Shown: piece after piece, positions 5,489 to 13,098 of the stretch
How positions within the stretch are numbered: the first letter of the stretch is position 1
How the letters are laid out: each line of letters starts with the position of its first letter
Virus record (IMG/VR): IMGVR_UViG_3300037840_000303
Span: 1-33,293 of that record
DNA from: a virus
Direction: 5' to 3' (one strand)
Length of the DNA: 33,293 bases
Program-made: the position numbers and the translations under genes
Notes under the pieces: generated by a model
Told to the model about the DNA's origin: nothing
Database searches by the model: none
What the model saw: only the letters and a program-made list of their open reading frames with translations

Positions 5489-6211
5489 CTATAGCGCATT
5501 TGGAAAAGATAAATGAACATGCACGACGATGGACACGATGATCGCCGCGATTGCGATCAGCCCGATAAATGCCTGGAGAAGAACGGTCATGCTGCTGTTC
5601 GCCAGGGTCCTGTTCTCCCTGGTCTCGGTATGCATTGCGGCGGCTCCCTGCTGCCCGCCCTCGCCCCGGTCGATCCGCTCTTTCAGCTCCGCGATCCGGT
5701 CACTGAACCCGTCCCCGATCGTCTTGATCTGGAGCTGGATCTGGTCGATCTGCTTAGTGAAGGAAAGCTCTGTCTTCTCGGCTGCCTTGGCGGCTGCCTG
5801 CGCCTGCTCGAATACCGCCTCTTTCGCGGCCTGGAGGGCGGCGGCGAGCGCCTGGGCGGAAGCGGTCGCTGCCTGGTTAGTCCTCACGTCGCGTTCTTCG
5901 AACTGCTGCTCGATAGACCGGAACTTCTCCTCCGCCTGCCCGCCCAGGGACCCTAGTTTCTCCTGGATCAGCTCCCGGACATGGGAGATCTCGACCTGGA
6001 TCTGCGTCGGGGTCCGGTTGACTGTCTCCGAGAGCAGCCTGGTCGCGATGTCCATCCCGTCCAGGCGCACCTTGAGCGCCTGGGCTTCCCCGTCGAGTTT
6101 CACCTCCAGCAGCTCCCGCAGCGACGACATCTCGCGCATCAGCTGGGCCGTGGTCAGGGTCGTCGGGTCCGGGCGGGGCACCCAGTCCCCCGCCTGGATT
6201 TCCTCAGGCAC
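5489..6211 (-). CDS. coiled-coil protein with C-terminal membrane anchor
   Basis: 240 residues; GTG 6211 follows GGGAGG by five bases. Residues about 20-190 are a long, charged, alanine-rich helix with repeated heptads (SSLRELLEVKLDGE..., QAEEKFRSIEQQFEER, AAALQAAKEAVFEQAQAAAKAAEK). Residues about 205-232 form a hydrophobic span (MTVLLQAFIGLIAIAAIIVSIVV) with a short tail. Such tail-anchored coiled-coil proteins occur next to lysis genes in actinophages and may be spanin-like or membrane-organising, but I know of no proven role. Its start overlaps the 3' end of the glycosyltransferase gene. Confidence 0.8.
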   Translation of the reverse strand: MPEEIQAGDWVPRPDPTTLTTAQLMREMSSLRELLEVKLDGEAQALKVRLDGMDIATRLLSETVNRTPTQIQVEISHVRELIQEKLGSLGGQAEEKFRSIEQQFEERDVRTNQAATASAQALAAALQAAKEAVFEQAQAAAKAAEKTELSFTKQIDQIQLQIKTIGDGFSDRIAELKERIDRGEGGQQGAAAMHTETRENRTLANSSMTVLLQAFIGLIAIAAIIVSIVVHVHLSFPNAL

Positions 6212-6735
6212 ACAACCTCCCGTAACTTAGCCAGCCGTGTCCCCGCATCCGGGACGACGGGGAATTCCTTCCTTCTCCTGCGCAGCCCGGAAAACGACCC
6301 GGTATGCTGATGCTCCTGCACGACGGTGCCGTGCCAGTCGCCCATTCCCAGGGTGACCGGAAAGGAAAACTCTCCGGCGGCGAGACGGCGCACGAAATCC
6401 GCCGAGGGAATCTCATCGATGTTGCTGATCATGATGACATCACCAGGTTCCCCGTTGAACCCGCAGGCGAGGAAATCCCGCAGTTGATCCTTCCGTTCCA
6501 GCGGGAGCCCGGACAGCTCATCCGCTTCCACCTGAACGTGATTCCACCGGCCCTGCCACGGCAGGAACCTGCCGTCGGTGCTCTTCCGGAAATACAGCGG
6601 TTTAGGGTCGCCTTTGTAGTCAGCGGCGGCTTCGGCTATGATATGGGTGACTTCCGGGATGTCCTGAAGTTCCCGGAACCTTTTCTCCAGCAAATCCAGC
6701 TCGCCCGCCAGGATAACGCAATCGAATACCCGCAC
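6154..6735 (-). CDS. glycosyltransferase family 17-like protein, probable frameshift near its end
   Basis: Likely transfers a sugar from a nucleotide sugar. GTG 6735 follows GGAGG by six bases. Family landmarks are VFDCVILAGELDLLEKRF (residues 3-20), the KPLYF segment and VIMISNIDEIP with the acidic metal-binding residues (about 101-111). The last part goes out of register: after PVVPDAG the frame gives TRLAKLREVV and a basic tail, whereas removing one G from the GGGG run at 6241-6244 gives PDAGHGWLSYGRLCA and a stop at 6204, just inside the next gene's start. The family usually has WLS-like residues there, so an indel or assembly error is likely. Confidence 0.75.
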   Translation of the reverse strand: MRVFDCVILAGELDLLEKRFRELQDIPEVTHIIAEAAADYKGDPKPLYFRKSTDGRFLPWQGRWNHVQVEADELSGLPLERKDQLRDFLACGFNGEPGDVIMISNIDEIPSADFVRRLAAGEFSFPVTLGMGDWHGTVVQEHQHTGSFSGLRRRRKEFPVVPDAGTRLAKLREVVCLRKSRRGTGCPARTRRP

Positions 6736-6759
6736 CCGGTACCTCCGGAAGGAAAAGTC

Positions 6760-6963
6760 GTGATAACTTACGTACTGACCTGTGACGGCTGCGGTGTGAA
6801 AGACGAGAACCCCGGTGATATCTGGCTGCTGCCCGCCGGGTGGTATATCCTCACCGTGAAACGCCAGGGGTACAACGACCTGGACGTTGCTTTCTGTCCG
6901 GGATGCTGGAAGGACAAGACCTGCGCAGAGGCGTTTGCCAGGGTACCCTGGCGGCATCGCTAG
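6760..6963 (+). CDS. 67-residue zinc-ribbon protein
   Basis: GTG 6760 follows GGAAGGA by six bases. The product has CDGCG at residues 8-12 and CPGCW at residues 46-50, with strand-like sequence between (DIWLLPAGWYILTVKR), a classic two-knuckle zinc ribbon. It is divergent from the glycosyltransferase gene with only 24 bases between start codons. It is the first gene of a plus-strand island that also holds two endonucleases. Role unknown; a nucleic-acid or protein-binding regulator is possible. Confidence 0.7.
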   Translation: MITYVLTCDGCGVKDENPGDIWLLPAGWYILTVKRQGYNDLDVAFCPGCWKDKTCAEAFARVPWRHR

Positions 6964-6990
6964 CTCCAGTAGGACGTGGGCTCGCAACGC

Positions 6991-7018
6991 TTGACTTTAG
7001 TAAGCGTAAGACTATATA
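6991..7018 (+). promoter_or_regulatory. sigma-70-type promoter for the endonuclease pair
   Basis: TTGACT (6991-6996) is followed after 16 bases by TATATA (7013-7018); TATATT at 7015-7020 is an alternative. This AT-rich patch lies just upstream of the HNH start codon, leaving almost no leader, and no Shine-Dalgarno sequence is seen, so translation may be from a leaderless or very short-leader message. Confidence 0.6.
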
Positions 7019-7026
7019 TTTTAATC

Positions 7027-7698
7027 ATGCCCCGTGGGGTCCTATCTCCCGAAAAGCGGTTCCTTGCTAAAGTCCGCAAAGATGGCCCCACTCCAGAACA
7101 CCGTCCTGAACTTGGTCCGTGCTGGGTATGGACTGCCGCAAAAGCGGGTTCCGGCTATGGCGTATTCTACCTGGATGGCAGGCAGAGAGGTGCCCACCAG
7201 GTTGCGTATATCCTGTTCAGGGAACCGATCCCGGACGGCATGGAACCGGATCACTTGTGTCATCCTGCTGATGGTTCATGCACTCTGGATAAGAAATGCC
7301 CGCACCGGCTGTGCGTGAATCCGGATCACCTGGAGCTGGTCACTCATCGGGAAAACGTGCGGCGCGGGACTTCCTTGTTCGCGAAGAACATGGCAGTTAC
7401 CCACTGTCCGAAGGGGCATGAATATACTCCCGAGAACACTCGCATAAGGATCGGGCGATCGGGACACGAGAACCGGTCATGCAAGGAATGCAATCTCCTA
7501 CAGAAGCGAACAGGGAAGATAAATCCTCTTATCGCAGCCAATGCCGCGAAGACTCACTGCCCGCAGGGACATGAGTACACGCGCGAGAACACGATAATCG
7601 ACTATACTGTCGGTGGACGCAACGGGGGACGTCGGTGTCGGACCTGCCGGAATGAGCAACAGAGAAGAAGATACCAGGAGAAACAAAGGCAAGAATGA
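7027..7698 (+). CDS. HNH homing endonuclease with two C-terminal zinc modules
   Basis: Probably cuts DNA at a specific site and spreads its own gene. Starts at ATG 7027 (223 residues). The HNH core (about residues 55-110) reads AHQVAYILFRE, DHLCHP and CVNPDHLE, with two extra Cys for zinc. Two repeated modules follow, CPKGHEYTPENT...CKEC and CPQGHEYTRENT...CRTC, each a CxxxH/CxxC zinc finger of the type that helps such enzymes bind DNA, then a basic tail. The region is richer in A and T than the structural genes, which suggests later arrival. Its stop overlaps the next start (ATGA). Confidence 0.88.
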   Translation: MPRGVLSPEKRFLAKVRKDGPTPEHRPELGPCWVWTAAKAGSGYGVFYLDGRQRGAHQVAYILFREPIPDGMEPDHLCHPADGSCTLDKKCPHRLCVNPDHLELVTHRENVRRGTSLFAKNMAVTHCPKGHEYTPENTRIRIGRSGHENRSCKECNLLQKRTGKINPLIAANAAKTHCPQGHEYTRENTIIDYTVGGRNGGRRCRTCRNEQQRRRYQEKQRQE

Positions 7699-8141
7699 AA
7701 CGAGACGGCGGCGGAACAATTATCCAGAATCCATCAGGCTCCTGGACACTACGCTATTGGCTAGATGACAGACAGCACACACGTACATTCAAGGAGGAGT
7801 GGAGGGCACAAAGAGCCAGGGTTGAAGTCCTGAAGCTGAAAGCAGACGCTCTCGACAAGAAAGAAATCCGACAGCCATCTGGCTGGATAGAACTATCTTT
7901 CGCCGCTAAGCCAGGAATCTATTGCCTGCGCGACAATGCAGGTAACTGCCTGTATGTAGGTAAATCTAATGTACCGCATCCCATGATGCGCATTATGCAG
8001 CATCGAGGGAAGTCGTGGTGGAAGGAAGTTAAGAGAGCAGAGTGGGTTGAATGTTCTCTGGAAAAGCTATACGAGACAGAAGCATACTATATAGAGACCT
8101 TGAAACCGAAACATAATACTTCTCAGGGTCGTAGGTACTAA
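7695..8141 (+). CDS. GIY-YIG endonuclease
   Basis: 148 residues; ATG 7695 overlaps the HNH stop by four bases, so the two are translationally coupled. The C-terminal half carries the family motifs in order: PGIYCLRD, CLYVGKS (the YIG position), the catalytic Arg in RIMQH, and the metal-binding Glu in YETEAYYIETLKPKHN with the closing Asn. The first 65 residues (SWTLRYWLDDRQHTRTF...) look like a small DNA-binding or integrase-AP2-like strand module. Base use is AT-rich like the HNH gene. The gene ends 18 bases before the convergent minor tail gene. Confidence 0.85.
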   Translation: MKRDGGGTIIQNPSGSWTLRYWLDDRQHTRTFKEEWRAQRARVEVLKLKADALDKKEIRQPSGWIELSFAAKPGIYCLRDNAGNCLYVGKSNVPHPMMRIMQHRGKSWWKEVKRAEWVECSLEKLYETEAYYIETLKPKHNTSQGRRY

Positions 8142-8159
8142 CCCAATATGCAGTTGGTT

Positions 8160-11100
8160 CTAGGACCAGTACTCATTGGGCTCGAAATCCAGGGTGAGCC
8201 ATACCGCCGCGATAACCTCCCGGGGGGTACCGAACGAGATATGCCGGCGCATTTCCGTCACCCGGAACGTGTAGACATTCCCGCCGCCCCCGATCACCCA
8301 GTCTTCCAGCTGCACGATATCCCCGATATTTACTCCGAGGACCAGCTCCCATGCCTGCGGGTAGGCAGCCGCGTCGATTTTCACGTTCTCCGCGTGCCGC
8401 TGCGGAGTCCCGAAATTAGACAGCAGCCAGTTTGCCTGGTTCTGCATCTCGGTGGGCGACTGAAGATACGACGTCACCGACAGCGGCTGCGCCCCGTACG
8501 CGATCTGGGAGGCATTCACTGCGGACGCATTTGACGGGGTTATCAGGGGAAGCGATGCCCCCGTAGGACTCAGCGGGGCGATACTGATGGCGTTGTAGAC
8601 CCGCTGCGGGTCAGTCACCCACCGGATCTCCTTGTAGTACGGGATCCTCCCGGCAGAAGTCGTGGGACCGATCTGCCACACCGGGGAACCGTACTGGGAC
8701 GCCAGGTGCGGACGCTGCCAGTAGGTGAGATGGTTGCAGTTGTCCACGTACAGCAGCCCGTCGTCAGACTGCTGGAGCGCCTGGACCGCCGCGCCCACCT
8801 GGGTGCCTTCCCCTGCGGTCCCCGGTGCCACCACGAGAAGGGGCGCAGGGTCGATGCACCGGTTCGTGGACGTGAACCGTCCCGCGCGCAGCAGCCGCTC
8901 GATCCGCTGCCCCACCGTGTCCCCGATAAGGGATGCCGTTGCCGGGGGGGAGCTGCCGTCCCCTCCGGCAACCTGGCAGACCCCGTGCCCGGAGGCAGCA
9001 GCCCCGAAACCGGAAGTGAAGGAATCCCCGGCCCCGTTCACCACGGCCGCCTCGGTTTCGCTGCCGAGGGTGGCAGATGTGTACAGGTTGAAAGCCGGGG
9101 CGAACCCGGTCCAGGAGATCCACAGGGTCTCGGTGTTAATGGCGGGATTCGTGCTGTCGTACTGCGCGCTGGCGGTCGCCCAGGGGGATGGCCCGGATGT
9201 CACCCCCGGAGCGGTCGCGACGACAACCGCCGATGCCGCTACCCCGGTACTTGCCTGGTAAGTCCCGCCGGCAGTGGAACCATCCGCCGTGAAGTAGGTG
9301 GCAGTCCCGCCTGTCACCTGGGAAGGCGGAACAGGCGGAGTCCAGGTGAGCTGCACCCCGCCCGGTGCGGGAAGCTGCCCGTAGGAGGTGACCGCCGCCC
9401 AGTAGTGATCCATGATCCGGTAGTAAGGCAGGATGCACGGGTAGATCGCGACGTGGGCAATCGCGACGTTCCCGCCGTGCACCAGCCCGCCCGTGCTGCC
9501 GCCGCCGCTGGAGCCCATGTCTCCGTTGAGGATCAGGTACGTCCACGCGGACGTCATCCCGGCCGCCGTCCCGGACACCTGCGCGTTCGCCCCGCCATCC
9601 AGCCACACCGTCCATGACGTGGCAGTCGCGGTGAGGGTCACCATGTGCCAGGAGCTGGACCGCAGGTCCGACGCGGTGTAGATGGAATGGGAAGTGCCGG
9701 TCCCCCCGTTGTAGGTGATCAGGTTCAGGTGCCCGGAGGTGTCCAGCTGCAGGACCGCGACAGGAGCGGACGCGGTGGCCAGCTCCATGATGGTCAGGGG
9801 GCATACCGGCTGGGTGGCGACGGAATGGGTCGCTCCTCCCCCGAACGCCACGTAGCCGGTCGCGGACCCGTAGAACCCGTAGTTGAACCAGCATTCGGCC
9901 GTGATTCCCCCGGACAGTGCCGGGAAGCTGCTGTCGTTGCAGGACAGGAACCACCCGTAGCTTCCCGTGTTCCCCTGCTGCCCGAGCGCCTGCCATGCCG
10001 CCGACCCGGCAGTCGCGGTGACCGGGTTGCCGGTGCCCAGGGAGGGAACGGGTCCTTGCGGGTCCCCGAACATGAACCCGGGGTCTGCCCCGACGGTGTA
10101 GCTGGCGATAGCCGGCGGCGGGACCTGGGAACTGCCGCCCCGGGTGGCATCCGAGCCGTTCGTGGTGAACGCGTCCTGCGCCGCCCCGCCCAGCGGGGAC
10201 AGGAGGATGTTCAGGACGTTGGTGTTCCCGATCGCCGTATTGAGCAGGGTGACCGGGAGCACCCCGGAGTTCCCCGGCTGGTCGTTGCACGGCCACCACG
10301 CGTACGGGTTGTCCTCGAAGATCTCGCTGCGGTAGAACGACGGGGGTGTCGCGGACAATGCCGCCCACAGGTCGGTCCCGGAGACGGGATTGTATCTCCG
10401 GAAAACCTCGTCAATGGCTTCTTCCCACTGGGTGGCGTTCCGCTGGATAATGTACCAGCGGTTGTACGTGGTCCCCCCCATTGTCCCGAGCGCCGCCCGG
10501 ATTCGCAGCGGCGTGCCGGGCAGGACATTCGGGTAGTACGGGGACAACGTATTCTCCGGCATCAGGTGGCCATCGACGTCATCCAGGTACACGGTCAGCT
10601 GCGTGGACTGCAGCTGCCCCAGCTGGAACTGTATGCCGGTGGTTTCCTCCCAGTCCCACAGCCGGGAGCTGATGTCAGTCCAGGTGACCTCGCTGTCCGG
10701 GGTGTTGAACCCGGACCCGAAACCCGCCTCGAAAACGACGTGCGGCCAGTTCGGGTTGGATCCCGCCGGGATCGGGTTGTTGCCCGAGACGAGCACGGCC
10801 AGCAGGAACCCGGACAGGTTCTCGGCGGTGCCTGCGGAACCCGAGACATTCTGGGTGGAATTAGACAAGGGCAGGTACGCGGAAGTGAGGATGTTATCCG
10901 CGAGAGTGTTGACCCCGTTGCTCTGGGAGACAGCCTGGAGTCCCAGCCACCCGGCCGGGAGGAACGCCTGCCCGGAGGACGCATTGTCCCCGCCGACGCC
11001 GCCGATGAAGAACGTCCCCGAACCCCCCGCCGCCTGCGACAGGGAAACGGAAGTCCCGGACGGCGTGTACGCGGTATTCGTCCCGACGACGGTATCCCAG

Positions 11101-12281
11101 TTGCCCAGGCCCTGGAATTCCACGACGAGAACGTCGATCGCGGCGATTTCCGCGTCCGGGGCGACGTAGACATTCCCGGCTGTGCGAGCCGTGTTCGCGG
11201 TGTAGGAAATCGAGGTACGGACGCTACCCCCGGACCCGGCTGCGGGGAATTCCCGCCACCAGGAGTGGATATCATCTCCCACCCCGATATGCACGTTGGC
11301 GATCTGCGGGTCCTGGGTCCATGACGCGATGGTGACCAGCCAGTTACCCTGGGTGGGGATACCGGAACCTCCGCCGACGGAGAACGCCGGGGTGAGCGGG
11401 ACGACGCAGGACTGCAGCGCGGAGGTGATCGACGTGAACGTGGTGCCCTGCCCGTAGTTCGCCGCCCACTGGTTGACGGCGGACGGCTGCGGTGCCGACC
11501 CGAATGCGGTCAGGATGCCCGCCCCGCCCAGGGTGGCCGTACCGTGAATAGTTCCCGGCGGGCTGAAAGACGGGTCAGCCATCGCGTTGAACAGCCCGAA
11601 CCGCTGAAGCCAGACCGGGCCAGGGCCGAACTGGGGCGGCGGCTTGCTTCCCGCGTAGCTGGACAGCACGCTGCCGGACGCGGTCAGCGTGCCGGCCCCG
11701 CCCAGGGCGGCCGTCCCGGCGACCGTGGCGGTCCACGTGATGATGATCCGCCCGGCAGCGCCAGCGGAACCAGGGTCAGCGACCGTCGAGGTGCCCAGGC
11801 CGCCTGCCCCGCCGCCGCCCGGGGCAGACCCCGCCTGCCCGCTGCCGTTGCCGCCGTTGCCGCCGCCGTCGTTCCCGGTGGGAACGCCGCCGTTGCCTGT
11901 GTTCCCGGCTGCGCCGCCTGCTGTCAGGTGGGTGGTGCCGGTGCCCCCGGAGAATGCGATCGTGTTCGACCCGGCGACACCGCCGATGCCGCCGGAAGCC
12001 CCGCCCTGCCCGAAGGCGGCGGTGACGGTAACGCTGTCCCCGGCGAACACGGTGTTCGTGCCGGTGCCGCCGCCCCCGATGGTGAACGGGTAGGTCGTGC
12101 CGATGGTGAGCGCGAGGCTGGGCTCCTCGGCGTAGGCGCCGCCCCCGCCGCCGGTCCCGTCGGAATGGTGAGTGCCTTTCGTCCCGTTCTGCCCGTTGCC
12201 GCCCTCGCCCCATGCCTGAACGTCGGCAGCGGGGGCGAGAGCCATCCAGGAACCGCTCGTGTTGAATGTAACGGAAGGAAT
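8160..12281 (-). CDS. minor tail protein with glycine-rich and LamG-like domains
   Basis: About 1,370 residues, the largest protein after the tape measure. N-terminal glycine-rich segments (first 170 residues) are typical of tail tip and fibre proteins. Around residues 770-940 lies a LamG/concanavalin-like jelly roll (ITAECWFNYGFYG, WHMVTLTATATSWTVWLDGG, GNVAIAHVAIYPCILP), likely sugar binding. The C-terminal part (WLLSNFGTPQRHAENVKIDA..., GDIVQLEDW) resembles siphophage tip proteins. The start is unclear: ATG 12245 has no ribosome site, while in-frame ATT 12281 lies six bases after GAGGAGG and adds PSVTFNTSGSW, usual for this domain. A lost base in an original GTG-GCT start is an alternative. 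Confidence 0.85.
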   Translation of the reverse strand: MPSVTFNTSGSWMALAPAADVQAWGEGGNGQNGTKGTHHSDGTGGGGGAYAEEPSLALTIGTTYPFTIGGGGTGTNTVFAGDSVTVTAAFGQGGASGGIGGVAGSNTIAFSGGTGTTHLTAGGAAGNTGNGGVPTGNDGGGNGGNGSGQAGSAPGGGGAGGLGTSTVADPGSAGAAGRIIITWTATVAGTAALGGAGTLTASGSVLSSYAGSKPPPQFGPGPVWLQRFGLFNAMADPSFSPPGTIHGTATLGGAGILTAFGSAPQPSAVNQWAANYGQGTTFTSITSALQSCVVPLTPAFSVGGGSGIPTQGNWLVTIASWTQDPQIANVHIGVGDDIHSWWREFPAAGSGGSVRTSISYTANTARTAGNVYVAPDAEIAAIDVLVVEFQGLGNWDTVVGTNTAYTPSGTSVSLSQAAGGSGTFFIGGVGGDNASSGQAFLPAGWLGLQAVSQSNGVNTLADNILTSAYLPLSNSTQNVSGSAGTAENLSGFLLAVLVSGNNPIPAGSNPNWPHVVFEAGFGSGFNTPDSEVTWTDISSRLWDWEETTGIQFQLGQLQSTQLTVYLDDVDGHLMPENTLSPYYPNVLPGTPLRIRAALGTMGGTTYNRWYIIQRNATQWEEAIDEVFRRYNPVSGTDLWAALSATPPSFYRSEIFEDNPYAWWPCNDQPGNSGVLPVTLLNTAIGNTNVLNILLSPLGGAAQDAFTTNGSDATRGGSSQVPPPAIASYTVGADPGFMFGDPQGPVPSLGTGNPVTATAGSAAWQALGQQGNTGSYGWFLSCNDSSFPALSGGITAECWFNYGFYGSATGYVAFGGGATHSVATQPVCPLTIMELATASAPVAVLQLDTSGHLNLITYNGGTGTSHSIYTASDLRSSSWHMVTLTATATSWTVWLDGGANAQVSGTAAGMTSAWTYLILNGDMGSSGGGSTGGLVHGGNVAIAHVAIYPCILPYYRIMDHYWAAVTSYGQLPAPGGVQLTWTPPVPPSQVTGGTATYFTADGSTAGGTYQASTGVAASAVVVATAPGVTSGPSPWATASAQYDSTNPAINTETLWISWTGFAPAFNLYTSATLGSETEAAVVNGAGDSFTSGFGAAASGHGVCQVAGGDGSSPPATASLIGDTVGQRIERLLRAGRFTSTNRCIDPAPLLVVAPGTAGEGTQVGAAVQALQQSDDGLLYVDNCNHLTYWQRPHLASQYGSPVWQIGPTTSAGRIPYYKEIRWVTDPQRVYNAISIAPLSPTGASLPLITPSNASAVNASQIAYGAQPLSVTSYLQSPTEMQNQANWLLSNFGTPQRHAENVKIDAAAYPQAWELVLGVNIGDIVQLEDWVIGGGGNVYTFRVTEMRRHISFGTPREVIAAVWLTLDFEPNEYWS

Positions 12282-12702
12282 AGCACGCCTCCTCAGTCAC
12301 ATTCCGGGATAAGACAAGGTTCGCGGTGATGCCGGCGGGGGCTACGCTGAACGTATTCCCCGTCGCCACCGTCACCGGCTGCCCTGTCCAGGTTCCCCAC
12401 AGGTACCGGGTGGTCGCCCCGGAGTTCCAGATTTCCAGCCCGACAAGGGACCAGGCGCTCCCGGTATTAGTCCACGAGACCGTGTTGGAATTGGAGGTGG
12501 CGGCAGCTGAGACGGCATTCCAGGTAATGGAACTGCCCCCGGTGGTGTACCCGGTACCCCCGGTCAGCTGCGTCATGGCGGCGGTGGCGGTGGGCGTGCT
12601 GGTGCCCAGCAGGATATTCGTCGCGGCAACGGCGGAAAACGCCGAGTTGTTCAGGATCAACGCGAGCAGGTTCCCGGCTATAGTCTGGTCAAACATTGCC
12701 AT
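11776..12702 (-). CDS. small tail protein; frame probably shifted at its end
   Basis: ATG 12702 follows AGGTG by five bases. The first 133 residues (FDQTIAGNLLALILNNSAF..., GTPTATAAMTQL, GGSSITWNAVSAA, TTRYLWGTWTGQPVTVATG, GITANLVLS) match the pattern of small tail-tip or fibre-associated proteins, which end near this point. Here the frame runs on for 170 more residues as a basic, arginine-rich read of the neighbouring glycine-rich gene. Losing or gaining one base in the CCC just before would bring in a stop at 12297-12299 or 12293-12295. I think the real protein is about 135 residues and that there is an indel, an error or a frameshift signal here. Confidence 0.65.
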   Translation of the reverse strand: MAMFDQTIAGNLLALILNNSAFSAVAATNILLGTSTPTATAAMTQLTGGTGYTTGGSSITWNAVSAAATSNSNTVSWTNTGSAWSLVGLEIWNSGATTRYLWGTWTGQPVTVATGNTFSVAPAGITANLVLSRNVTEEACYSFRYIQHERFLDGSRPRCRRSGMGRGRQRAERDERHSPFRRDRRRGRRLRRGAQPRAHHRHDLPVHHRGRRHRHEHRVRRGQRYRHRRLRAGRGFRRHRRCRRVEHDRILRGHRHHPPDSRRRSREHRQRRRSHRERRRRQRRQRQRAGGVCPGRRRGRRPGHLDGR

Positions 12703-12941
12703 AACATCACCTGCCCTCCAAGCTGCGCGTACGCGGTGATGATCACCGGACGGGAGGATGCGTCCCCGGTCGCCAGCACGTGCGCGATATGCTCCGCATG
12801 GGTGTGCCCGAGAGTGGAGCAGGAGCCTTCCGTGCTGCCGGGAGGGTCGCCCGCAGGGCTGGTGCAGCGCACGGCGGCATCGGGATTACTGCCGTCAGAC
12901 CACCCTTCCGCACCGCAGTTCGGGCAGCGGACATGGAACAT
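12678..12941 (-). CDS. small zinc-binding protein
   Basis: ATG 12941 follows GGAGG by five bases (87 residues). It opens with CPNCGAEGW, then single Cys residues (VRCTSPAG, GSCSTLGHTHAEH) and a histidine cluster, followed by an Ile-Thr-rich strand (RPVIITAYAQLGG). A mixed Cys/His zinc site seems likely. It lies between the tape measure and tail-tip genes, overlapping the next gene's start by 25 bases, so it is co-expressed with tail genes. Function unknown. Confidence 0.6.
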   Translation of the reverse strand: MFHVRCPNCGAEGWSDGSNPDAAVRCTSPAGDPPGSTEGSCSTLGHTHAEHIAHVLATGDASSRPVIITAYAQLGGQVMLWQCLTRL

Positions 12942-12966
12942 GCAAGCCTCCGTGGTAAGGTGAATC

Positions 12967-13098
12967 ATGAGAGAAGAAGGACGCCCGTTCAGCGAACTAA
13001 GTCATGAAGAGCAAGTGCGGTGGCTGGCAGCACTCCAGTCCTGGGTAATCCTTGATGAGGACGGGCCTGTGAGCGAGGTGCCGGTTCAGGACCGGTAG
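12967..13098 (+). CDS. 43-residue acidic protein on the opposite strand
   Basis: ATG 12967 follows AAGGTG by four bases. The product (EEGRPFSELSHEEQVRWLAALQSW...) looks like one amphipathic helix followed by an acidic tail. It fills the only gap of over 100 bases in the tail operon and overlaps the tape measure stop by 13 bases. No promoter is obvious. It could be a chance frame. Confidence 0.4.
   Translation: MREEGRPFSELSHEEQVRWLAALQSWVILDEDGPVSEVPVQDR

Noticed and set aside
5089-5520. Longer frame spanning the two small membrane genes
   Set aside because: It is arginine- and proline-rich without a ribosome site, while the two shorter frames have membrane spans, and the 5456 one has a strong ribosome site.
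9645-11324. Long plus-strand frame opposite the minor tail gene
   Set aside because: It lacks a ribosome site and recognisable domains, is Gly/Arg/Pro-rich, and is fully antisense to a well-supported tail protein; such frames are expected in GC-rich DNA.
11660-12230. Glycine-coding repetitive region as a tandem repeat or CRISPR-like array
   Set aside because: The repetition comes from Gly-rich codons with irregular spacing; there are no constant-length repeats or spacers.
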